Origin: CAWHYG01 sp963833505
GTDB lineage: Bacteria; Eisenbacteria; RBG-16-71-46; CAIMUX01
Assembly: GCA_963833505.1 (NCBI GenBank)
Contig: CAWHYG010000007.1
Coordinates: 124,001 to 188,000 of the forward strand
Direction of reading: 5' to 3'
Length of the DNA stretch: 64,000 nucleotides
Positions within the stretch are counted from its first letter, which is position 1, and every line of letters begins with the position of its first letter. Below are positions 17,287 through 24,211 of this stretch, in pieces. Under the pieces are notes generated by a model. It ran no database searches and had not been told where the DNA came from. It saw only the letters and a program-made list of their open reading frames with translations. The position numbers and the translations under genes were made by a program.

Positions 17287-17712
17287 TCAGACCAGCGGCC
17301 GGCCGAACCCATCCTCGAAGGATCCGGTCACGATCCGGACGAGGTCGACGATCACGCCGAGCAACATGAGGCCGCCGGTCAGGAGATAGAGCCTCCCGCT
17401 GCCCTTCTTCCCGACGTAGTAGCGGTGGCATCCGGCCCAGCCAAGGAAAAGGCAGAGCCAGAAGGCCGTGGAACGGCGCCGGGCCGGGCGCCCAAGCCGC
17501 GACTCCCAGAGAAGCAGCTCCGGCGGAAGCGCGGCGGGCGGAACCTCGGGCGCCGGGGAAGAGCCCGTCGAGGCTCGAAACGCTGAAACCCCATCGGCGC
17601 CCGCCGTGGATCGAGGCGTTGAGACCGGACCCGCCGAGGTCCGAGACTTTGAGATCGGATCGATGCCGGCCGAGGTCCGAGACCTTGAGACCGGATCGGC
17701 GCCAGAGCCCAT
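17287..17712 (-). CDS. TM2-domain membrane protein with repetitive N-terminus
   Basis: A 141-residue protein. The C-terminal ~60 residues are a TM2 domain: two helices (STAFWLCLFLGWAGCHRYYV, YLLTGGLMLLGVIVDLVRIV) joined by the GKKGSGRLY turn and ending in D-x-VRIVTGSFED. The N-terminal half is low-complexity and carries a 12-residue repeat of the DPVSRSRTSAG kind. The start at 17712 is chosen because AAGGAGG lies upstream at suitable distance; an upstream in-frame Met lacks this. Convergent with apbE (10-bp gap). TM2 proteins are of uncertain function. Confidence 0.85.
   Translation of the reverse strand: MGSGADPVSRSRTSAGIDPISKSRTSAGPVSTPRSTAGADGVSAFRASTGSSPAPEVPPAALPPELLLWESRLGRPARRRSTAFWLCLFLGWAGCHRYYVGKKGSGRLYLLTGGLMLLGVIVDLVRIVTGSFEDGFGRPLV
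17603..17700. repeat. Tandem 36-bp repeat inside the TM2 gene
   Basis: Two nearly identical units begin at 17633 and 17669 (GCCGAGGTCCGAGAC...) and a diverged third at 17603. The 36-bp period equals 12 codons, so copy-number change would keep the frame. It encodes the Ser/Arg/Thr-rich N-terminal linker of the TM2 protein. Confidence 0.8.
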
Positions 17713-17883
17713 GAAGGCCGCCTCCTTGCCCTGTAGGGAATGGAAGGACAGGCCGGCAGGCCGCGCCAGCCGAACCGTCCTCCTCATGGATCGGCCGGCG
17801 GCCGGCGCCGCTTTCGGAGAAAGCGCAGCGGACGGCGGGATGGTGCACGCAGCGCTTCGCTTCGCCTTCCCGGCTCCTGTTCC

Positions 17884-18627
17884 TCAGTCCAGTCTCGGGC
17901 GCAGCTTTCCCCAGGCGGGCGCGATCAGGAAGCTCTCCGGCATCGAGTCGACCATGGTGACGAAGCGCTTCATCGGCACCGCGAAGCTGAACCGATCCGG
18001 TTCGACGTGGGGGCGCGCCGAGGGATCGAACATGCCCAGCACCGCCCGCGGTTGGGCCTCCGCTCGTTCCTGGAAGGGGAAGGTCACGACGGATCCGCAT
18101 CCCGAGGAAAAGGGCGCAATCACGCCGTAGGGGTCGACCCGATCGAAATTGGCCAGAGTGAAGAGACCGGACAGGACGTCCCCGCGGGCGAGGAACACGA
18201 TGACCTCGGGCTCGTCCTTGTCGGTGAGGAGGTCCCAGCGGCGCAGGTTCAGGTACCGCCCTTCCGCCTGATAGGGGGCTTGGCGCTCCACCGCGGCGCG
18301 AGCTACCTCCGGGGAGCTCTTGTAACGCTCGCCCTCCAGCACCCCGGGGATCCCGCAGGACAGGAAGTAGTCCATGTTGGGAGCGATCTTCTGGGTGAAC
18401 CCGAGGAACCGCTTGCCGCCGAAACAGCCGACCCCGTCCACGTCCACGGAGATCGAAACGCCGTCGACGGCGCGGCGGAGGTCCGCGATGAAGCAGCTCC
18501 AGCCTTCCTTCGGAGCGGCTGCAGGCACCGCCGGAGCATCGCTGTACCAGAGTCCGACCGGTAGATCCGCGTTGCCGAATCGCTCAGTCCAGGCCGAGAG
18601 AAATCGTTGCTTGAGATCCAAGTCCAT
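17884..18627 (-). CDS. DUF169 family protein
   Basis: A 247-residue soluble protein of the DUF169 family. Recognisable stretches are LPVGLWYSDAP near residue 20, SCFIADLRRAVDG, CFGGKRFLGF, FLSCGIPGVLEGERYK, VIVFLARGDVLSGL and FSSGCGSVVTFPF, with several conserved Cys that may bind a metal. ATG at 18627 follows GGAGGGGCG. Located between two other minus-strand genes but separated by gaps of more than 170 bp, so probably its own unit. The family is widespread in anaerobes and has no established biochemical role. Confidence 0.88.
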   Translation of the reverse strand: MDLDLKQRFLSAWTERFGNADLPVGLWYSDAPAVPAAAPKEGWSCFIADLRRAVDGVSISVDVDGVGCFGGKRFLGFTQKIAPNMDYFLSCGIPGVLEGERYKSSPEVARAAVERQAPYQAEGRYLNLRRWDLLTDKDEPEVIVFLARGDVLSGLFTLANFDRVDPYGVIAPFSSGCGSVVTFPFQERAEAQPRAVLGMFDPSARPHVEPDRFSFAVPMKRFVTMVDSMPESFLIAPAWGKLRPRLD

Positions 18628-18911
18628 CGCTGCGCCCCTCCTGTCTTCCGTCCTGTCGCCTGACGGGCTTCGCCGCCCTCGCACGGACCGAGGATAGCAA
18701 ACGAACAGTGGCGACGCGGCCGCGGCCGCGCGCCGGACAGCCCGGTCGAAGCGCTGCTGCTCCTTCCCGCGACCGGATCCCGAGAGGGTGGATCGCCGGC
18801 CGCGGCCGCGGGATCGTCAGAGGCGGGGTTTCATCCTGTGCCAGTCGTTCGACCGAATCCACGACGGCCTGGATCGCCGGCCGTGTCCGTTGGACGGTCC
18901 GGGGCCGGGTT

Positions 18912-19976
18912 TCAGCCGGCGACGACGCGCACCGGAAGCGCGACGCCAGTTCCGGAAGCCCGCGCGCCCTCGACGTGAAGCCAGTAGGCGCCGGGAGCAA
19001 GAGCGCGGCCGGCGACGCTGCGAGGAAGGGTAAGCGACCATTGACCTGAAGAGCCTGTCCCGGCCCCGAGCCTCACGACCTCGCGGCCGGTGACGTCAAG
19101 AAGACGGACGGTGAGCGGAGTCGACGACGCCGGCGCGGTCAGCGTGAACACCTGGCCCGGCCGCATCGGATTCGGATAGACGCTCCAGGCGAGGGTAGCC
19201 GTGTTCGCGGCCTGTCCCGCGGCGAGCCTGCTCGGGATCAGGTTGAGGAAGAACTCCCTCAGACCCGGCACCTGGTCCGGGGGCCGGATCGTCCGGTTCT
19301 CGATCGAGCCGTCTCCCCGGGCCGTGGCGCCGCCGAAGAGCACCCGGAAATCCTCGGCGAAGATCTCGTGGGGCCGATTCGCGTGGACAGCGGCGTCATT
19401 GAACCGGGCGGGATCGTCGATGCCGCGCAGGCGGGCGTAGGCGGCCCAGCCGGCGGCGTCCTGGTCCGGCAGAAGCGCGTACTGGACCATGTGCCCCAGC
19501 TCATGGGCGGCCAGCATCTCCACCTGAGAGGCGCTGTAAGGGAGAACGCCGGGACTGATCGCGATGCAGTTCCCGGACGCGGATGAGGAGAGCTGGCCGG
19601 AACGCGGATAGGGAAGCAGGTAGATCGTCACGGAGAGCGCGGCGGTGAATCCCGCTGGGATGTTCCGCAACACCTCGGCGACGGAGGCTTCATCCGCGGG
19701 ATGGAAGGACCCATCCCCCCGGTTCGCGATCTCCGGGTCGGAGGTCGAGGTCAAGAGCCGGAACTGATCGCCCTCGTCGTCCGTGAAGAGCAGATCCCCG
19801 TTCCTGGCGCGAACCGTGCAGTCCGCCAGCACTTGCTCCGGAGAGAGCACCCGAACGCCGCTTGGGCTTCCCAAAGCCGGCCTTGCGGCGATGCCGCCGC
19901 CCAGGACCCAAGCGAACGCGACAGCCAGCGCGATCCGCCCACGCCGTTCGATGGAACCTTCCAGGAAATTCGTCAT
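18912..19976 (-). CDS. Exported HExxH metallopeptidase-like protein with C-terminal sorting domain
   Basis: A 354-residue protein. Signal sequence RIALAVAFAWVLGGGIAARPALG, then a domain with the zinc motif HELGH at residues 158-162 and, about 35 residues later, HEIFAEDFRVLFGG, whose Glu/Asp are the likely third ligand. The last ~85 residues (LAWSVYPNPMRPGQVFTLTAP...GAYWLHVEG) form an Ig-like FlgD/type-IX-like domain starting with the usual YPNP. ATG at 19976 has GGAGGT about 9 nt upstream. Upstream in-frame codons read through the AT-rich intergenic stretch and do not look coding. Substrate unknown. Confidence 0.8.
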   Translation of the reverse strand: MTNFLEGSIERRGRIALAVAFAWVLGGGIAARPALGSPSGVRVLSPEQVLADCTVRARNGDLLFTDDEGDQFRLLTSTSDPEIANRGDGSFHPADEASVAEVLRNIPAGFTAALSVTIYLLPYPRSGQLSSSASGNCIAISPGVLPYSASQVEMLAAHELGHMVQYALLPDQDAAGWAAYARLRGIDDPARFNDAAVHANRPHEIFAEDFRVLFGGATARGDGSIENRTIRPPDQVPGLREFFLNLIPSRLAAGQAANTATLAWSVYPNPMRPGQVFTLTAPASSTPLTVRLLDVTGREVVRLGAGTGSSGQWSLTLPRSVAGRALAPGAYWLHVEGARASGTGVALPVRVVAG

Positions 19977-20531
19977 GCGCCTGCGACCTCCGGGCATGGA
20001 GGAAACAAGGGTTGTACCTAGATGATAACTGTAAGAAAATAAATGTGTTACCTGCTTCATCCATGCTGGAAATGGGGCAGCCGGCGCGGTACCAGGCCCG
20101 CCAGGCCGAATGGCCGGCGGCAGATTGGCCGGGCCAAGGGGGTTTCGCCCCGAAGGCGCTTTCCAGCCCATTGGGTGAAACTGCGCTGGCGTGGGATGGC
20201 GGCCTGGGTGGGGGATTTTCACGCGCGAGGCTAGAATCTCACCGCCGTGCGTGCACTTGAGACGTCACGTATCTTTACGGTCGACCGGATTCCATACTCC
20301 AGAGTCGATTTGGGTCGCTTTCCGATTCAGAAAAAGCCATGCTGATGCAGATGAGAAGAAGTTGGGGTACGTGAGCGCGATTCTCCGTGGATCGACCCAC
20401 CCTCAAAAGCGGTCGTGCGGCGGCCCGACCGCGTTGCGTCCCGGCATCGGGACGCCTGGCATGGATCCCTGTCAGCGGATTCTCCGGCCTTCCTTCCCGC
20501 GCCGCCGGGTACCACATCAGGAGATGGTTTT
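19977..20531. other. 555-bp intergenic region between divergent genes
   Basis: Separates the metallopeptidase (minus) from the DEAD-box helicase (plus). It has an AT-rich patch at 20020-20050 that is unusual for this genome and on the minus strand offers TATCAT near 20020 as a possible -10 for the metallopeptidase, with no good -35. A short palindrome TTGGCCGGGCCAA lies at 20125-20137, next to GGGG/CCCC pairing at 20138-20151. No gene, tRNA or clear promoter for the helicase was recognised; a long helicase leader is possible. Confidence 0.5.
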
Positions 20532-22118
20532 TTGACGAGTTTTGAATCGCTCGGGTTTGTCCCCGAGATCCTCCAAGCCTTGCGCGAGTGCGGCTACGCC
20601 GTCCCGACTCCCATTCAAGAACAGGCGATTCCGCCGCTTCTGGCCGGACGCGACCTCATGGGGTGCGCGCAGACGGGCACCGGCAAGACCGCGGCTTTCG
20701 CGCTTCCGATCCTCCAGAGTCTGGCCCGCTGTGAACCAGGGCGCCTGCGCGCCCTCATTCTGGTGCCCACGCGCGAGCTTGCCATCCAGGTCGGGAGAAA
20801 CATCCGCGAATACAGCGAACATCTCGGGCTTCGATCGACCGCCGTCTACGGCGGCGTTCCCCTGGGTCCCCAGGAGATGATGCTCCGCTACGGCGTCGAC
20901 CTCCTCGTGGCCACTCCGGGGCGCCTCAAGGATCACATGTGGCGCGGCCTGATCGATTTCGCCGAGACCCGGTTCCTGGTCCTGGATGAAGCCGATCGGA
21001 TGCTCGACATGGGGTTCATCGACGCGGTGCGGGAGATCGTCCGCGAGATCCCGCACGAGCGCCAGACCATGCTCTTTTCGGCCACGCTCGAACCGGAGAT
21101 CCAGCGCCTGGCCCGCGACCTCCTGCGCTCGCCGGTCCGGATCGAGGTCGCGCCTCCGGCGACCGTCGCCGACGGCATCGAACACGTGATGGTGCGGGTC
21201 GAAGCCGGCGGGAAACGATCCGCGCTCGAAGATCTCGTCCGCGAGCGGGACATGGACCGGACTTTGATCTTCACGCGGACGCGGCGCGGCGCCCATCAGC
21301 TTGCCCTGCAGCTCCGCCGCAGCGGGCACCGCGTCTCCTCGATCCACAGCGACAAGACGCAGGGAGAACGCGTGGCGGCGCTCGAAGCCTTCCGCGAGGG
21401 ACGGATCGACCTCCTGGTCGCCACCGACATCGCGGCCCGCGGCCTCGACGTCGAGGGAATCAGCCACGTCGTCAACTACGATCTCCCTCGGTCCGCTGAA
21501 GACTACGTCCACCGGATCGGTCGGACGGCCCGGGCCGGCCGGAGCGGCATGGCGGTCTCGCTCGTCACGCCGGAGGATCGCGTCGTTTTGTCCTCGATCG
21601 AGAAGTTGATCGGCCGCAGAATGTCCGGCGCCGCCGGCCGCGAGCCCGCGCTGACCCTCGGTCCGCGCCCACGCTCCCAGAGCGATCGGCACCCGCGAAC
21701 AGAACGGGCAGGAACGGTCCCTGACAGGATCGAGGTCCGGCCAGTCGCCGCCATCGGTCCGGTTCGGGATCGGCCGACCGCCGTGCGCGGCGCGATCCGG
21801 GATCAGAGGGTTGCCGCCACCGGTCCGGTTCGGGATCGGCCGGCCGCCGCGCGTCACACGATCCAGGATCGGCGAGCCGCCGGCACGGGTCCGGTGCCTG
21901 CCGCTGCGCGCGGCGCGATGCACGACGGGCCGGTCGCCGCGGGTCCCGGCGTTCCAAGACGGCGCCGGAGGCGTTCCGCGTCCGGTGGATCGGCCCGGCG
22001 CGAACCGCAACCGCGCGCCGGAGCGGACGAGCCCGGGCGGCGGGAAGAGGGAGCGAAAGGGAAGGCCGGCCTGCTCGGGCGCGTCTTCTCCAGGTTGGGA
22101 TTCCAGTCCCGAGCCTGA
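20532..22118 (+). CDS. DEAD-box RNA helicase (RhlE-like) with basic repeat tail
   Basis: A 528-residue ATP-dependent RNA helicase. All core motifs are visible: Q motif (FESLGF...PTPIQ), motif I AQTGTGKT, Ia PTRELA, Ib TPGR, II DEAD, III SAT, IV LIFTRT, V ATDIAARGLD, VI HRIGRTAR. The core ends near residue 375. The last ~150 residues are a basic, Pro/Arg/Ala-rich tail with degenerate ~22-residue repeats around GPVRDRP, ending GLLGRVFSRLGFQ. The start is TTG at 20532 with AGGAGA upstream, which puts the protein start at the usual MTSFESLGF; longer upstream readings lack support. Likely roles are ribosome assembly or RNA decay. Confidence 0.92.
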   Translation: MTSFESLGFVPEILQALRECGYAVPTPIQEQAIPPLLAGRDLMGCAQTGTGKTAAFALPILQSLARCEPGRLRALILVPTRELAIQVGRNIREYSEHLGLRSTAVYGGVPLGPQEMMLRYGVDLLVATPGRLKDHMWRGLIDFAETRFLVLDEADRMLDMGFIDAVREIVREIPHERQTMLFSATLEPEIQRLARDLLRSPVRIEVAPPATVADGIEHVMVRVEAGGKRSALEDLVRERDMDRTLIFTRTRRGAHQLALQLRRSGHRVSSIHSDKTQGERVAALEAFREGRIDLLVATDIAARGLDVEGISHVVNYDLPRSAEDYVHRIGRTARAGRSGMAVSLVTPEDRVVLSSIEKLIGRRMSGAAGREPALTLGPRPRSQSDRHPRTERAGTVPDRIEVRPVAAIGPVRDRPTAVRGAIRDQRVAATGPVRDRPAAARHTIQDRRAAGTGPVPAAARGAMHDGPVAAGPGVPRRRRRRSASGGSARREPQPRAGADEPGRREEGAKGKAGLLGRVFSRLGFQSRA

Positions 22119-22130
22119 TCCCTTCTCGCG

Positions 22131-22159
22131 TTGTCCGGCCGCGCGCGGAGGGCTATCAT
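22131..22159 (+). promoter_or_regulatory. Promoter of the flavin oxidoreductase gene; transcript probably leaderless
   Basis: TTGTCC at 22131-22136, 17-bp spacer, TATCAT at 22154-22159. The ATG of the next gene begins only 10 bp after the -10, so the transcript would start at or within about three bases of the start codon. There is no Shine-Dalgarno sequence before that ATG, which agrees. Confidence 0.6.
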
Positions 22160-22168
22160 GCCGCGCGT

Positions 22169-23233
22169 ATGAGCCGACTCTTCACGTCCATGACCCTTCG
22201 GGGCGTCACCCTCCGGAATCGGATCGGGATGAGCCCGATGTGCACGTACTCCGCGCTGGAGGGATTGCCCGGCGCCTGGCATCTCACGCATCTGGGCGCG
22301 CGGGCCGTCGGCGGTGTCGGACTGATCCTGACCGAAGCGGCCGCGGTTGCGCCCGAAGGGCGGATCAGTCCCTTCGACATCGGCATATGGGACGACGGCC
22401 AGGTCGAAGCCTGGCGTCCGATCGTTCGGTTTCTCCAGGAGCAGGGCGCGGTGGCGGGGATGCAGATCGCGCACGCCGGGCGCAAGGCGGGCACCCGCCC
22501 TCCTTGGGAAGGAAGAGGCCCGGTGCCGGAGGCTGAAGGCGGATGGCTGCCGGTCGGCCCGTCGCCCATTCCGTTTCAGGAGGACTACCGGACGCCCCGC
22601 CTTCTCGACGCCGGAGAGCTGAGTGGGCTGGCGGATCTCTGGGGCCGGGCAGCCTCCCGCGCCGCCGCCGCCGGCTTCCAGGTGCTGGAGATGCACATGG
22701 CGCACGGCTATCTTCTGCACCAGTTCCTGTCGCCCTTGATCAACCGGCGGCGGGACGAGTACGGCGGTTCGCTCGAGAACCGGATGCGTTTTCCCTGCGA
22801 GGTGGCGGCGCGGGTCAGAGCCGCCTGGCCGGAAGACCGGCCGCTCCTGGCGCGGATCTCGGCGACCGACTGGGCTCCGGGCGGATGGAACGCCGATCAC
22901 GCCGTGGCGTTCTGCCGGGAGCTCAAGAAGATCGGGGTCGATCTCATCGACTCGTCCTCGGGGGGAGCGGTTCCGCATCAGGTCGTGCCGGTGGGGCCCG
23001 GCTATCAGGTGCCGTTCGCGGAGCGGATCCGGCGCGAGGCCGCCATTCCGACTGCGGCGGTCGGCATGGTGACCGAGCCGGCCCAGGCCGAGGAAGTCCT
23101 TGGCGCCGCGCGCGCCGATCTCATCCTGCTGGGACGGGAGCTGCTCCGCGATCCCTACTGGCCGCTTCGCGCGGCGGTTGAGCTCGGGGAACCTGCGCCG
23201 TGGCCGCGGCCCTACGGCTGGGCGGTGGGTTGA
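22169..23233 (+). CDS. Old yellow enzyme family NADH:flavin oxidoreductase (YqjM-like)
   Basis: A 354-residue FMN-dependent ene-reductase-type enzyme with TIM-barrel fold. Features of the YqjM/OYE class: RNRIGMSPMCTYSA (Cys for flavin tuning) near residue 17, QIAHAGRKA, the substrate-binding MHMAHGYLLHQFLSPLINRRRDEYGGSLENRMRF block (His-x-x-x-Tyr; shown here in parts), and the phosphate-binding ISATDW...VGMVTEP...LGRELLRDPYW. Length is normal. It reduces activated C=C bonds with NAD(P)H in the cytoplasm. No ribosome-binding site is present; see the promoter entry. A secreted-protein gene follows after 20 bp. Confidence 0.93.
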   Translation: MSRLFTSMTLRGVTLRNRIGMSPMCTYSALEGLPGAWHLTHLGARAVGGVGLILTEAAAVAPEGRISPFDIGIWDDGQVEAWRPIVRFLQEQGAVAGMQIAHAGRKAGTRPPWEGRGPVPEAEGGWLPVGPSPIPFQEDYRTPRLLDAGELSGLADLWGRAASRAAAAGFQVLEMHMAHGYLLHQFLSPLINRRRDEYGGSLENRMRFPCEVAARVRAAWPEDRPLLARISATDWAPGGWNADHAVAFCRELKKIGVDLIDSSSGGAVPHQVVPVGPGYQVPFAERIRREAAIPTAAVGMVTEPAQAEEVLGAARADLILLGRELLRDPYWPLRAAVELGEPAPWPRPYGWAVG

Positions 23234-23253
23234 GAACGGCAGGGAGAAGCGCG

Positions 23254-24078
23254 GTGAGGAGACCGATCCAGCTTGCCCTGGTCATCGGCCTCGTGGCAGT
23301 GGCGGCGACCGCCGCGGCCGTCCGAGGACAGGAGGTCCGGTTCCGCGACCCGGAAGGCGATGACGACGGACCGGGCGGCTACCTCTATCCCACCGACCCG
23401 GTCTTCACGCCCGGCTCCTTCGATCTGACACGATTCGACGTCCAGAAGAAAGGCGACGCCGTCGAGTTCTCGGTCACATTCCGGAGCGCTCTCGAGGACT
23501 CCTGGCAGACCGGCGCGGGTTTCTCCGTCCAGATGGTGTTCCTCTTCCTCGACACGGGGCAAGCGGGGGATCCGACCTTCACCCGCGGCCTCCCCGGGCT
23601 GAACGTCGACTTCGCGCCCACCGACGCCTGGAACCGGTGCGTGATCCTGTCGCCGGAGCCTCCGATGCGCCTTCGTTCGGAAGTGGGAGCCAAGGTCGCG
23701 AACGTCATGCAGCCGGCCGTCCTCATCCCCGATCAGGTCCAAGGGCAGGACCGGACCATCACGGCTTCGGTGCCGATTCCGGAGCTTGGGAACGCGAACC
23801 TGACCTCCTGGGGATATCAGGTCGTGGTCCAGTCCAACGACGAGTTTCCCACTTCCACCGATCTTCTGACCCGCCGCGTCCAGGTTCGGGCGAGTCCGCA
23901 GTGCTTCGGAGGAGCGGACTCCGCCGGCTGCCGGGTCGCGGTCCTCGATTGCCTGGCCGGCTCGGCCAGGGGCGACAAGACCGAGATCGATGCGCAGCAC
24001 CGGATGCTCCAATGCCGCTCCGGCTCGGACAGCACGGGTCAGCCCGTGGGATTGCGGCTCATCCATCCGGGTCGGTAG
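23254..24078 (+). CDS. Secreted glucodextranase C-terminal-like protein
   Basis: A 274-residue exported protein. GTG start with AGGGAGAAG upstream, signal peptide PIQLALVIGLVAVAATAAAVRG. The mature part begins FRDPEGDDDGPGGYLYPTDPVF and continues FDLTRFDV, VQMVFLFLDTG, LPGLNVDFAP and CVILSPEPP, the pattern of the glucodextranase/pullulanase C-terminal (DOMON/CBM9-like) beta-sandwich, usually found attached to hydrolases. Here it stands alone with a C-terminal Cys-bearing segment. Such modules bind carbohydrates or sit at the envelope as S-layer-like parts. It lies just upstream of the che cluster, separated by 133 bp, and may be unrelated to it. Confidence 0.78.
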   Translation: MRRPIQLALVIGLVAVAATAAAVRGQEVRFRDPEGDDDGPGGYLYPTDPVFTPGSFDLTRFDVQKKGDAVEFSVTFRSALEDSWQTGAGFSVQMVFLFLDTGQAGDPTFTRGLPGLNVDFAPTDAWNRCVILSPEPPMRLRSEVGAKVANVMQPAVLIPDQVQGQDRTITASVPIPELGNANLTSWGYQVVVQSNDEFPTSTDLLTRRVQVRASPQCFGGADSAGCRVAVLDCLAGSARGDKTEIDAQHRMLQCRSGSDSTGQPVGLRLIHPGR

Positions 24079-24211
24079 CTCGACCGGAACCCCGAGTTCA
24101 AGCAGCGACAGCCTCGCGCCGATCTTTGGATCGGTGCCCGCTGGAACTACGCCTTCCAAAGTCAGGGGGGCCACGGAACAGGCGCGCTTCCGCAGCCGGG
24201 CCGGAGGATCC

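Noticed and set aside
20125..20151. TTGGCCGGGCCAA palindrome with following GGGG/CCCC pairing as a terminator or operator
   Set aside because: No T-run, no second copy, and loop sizes are poor; left unassigned.
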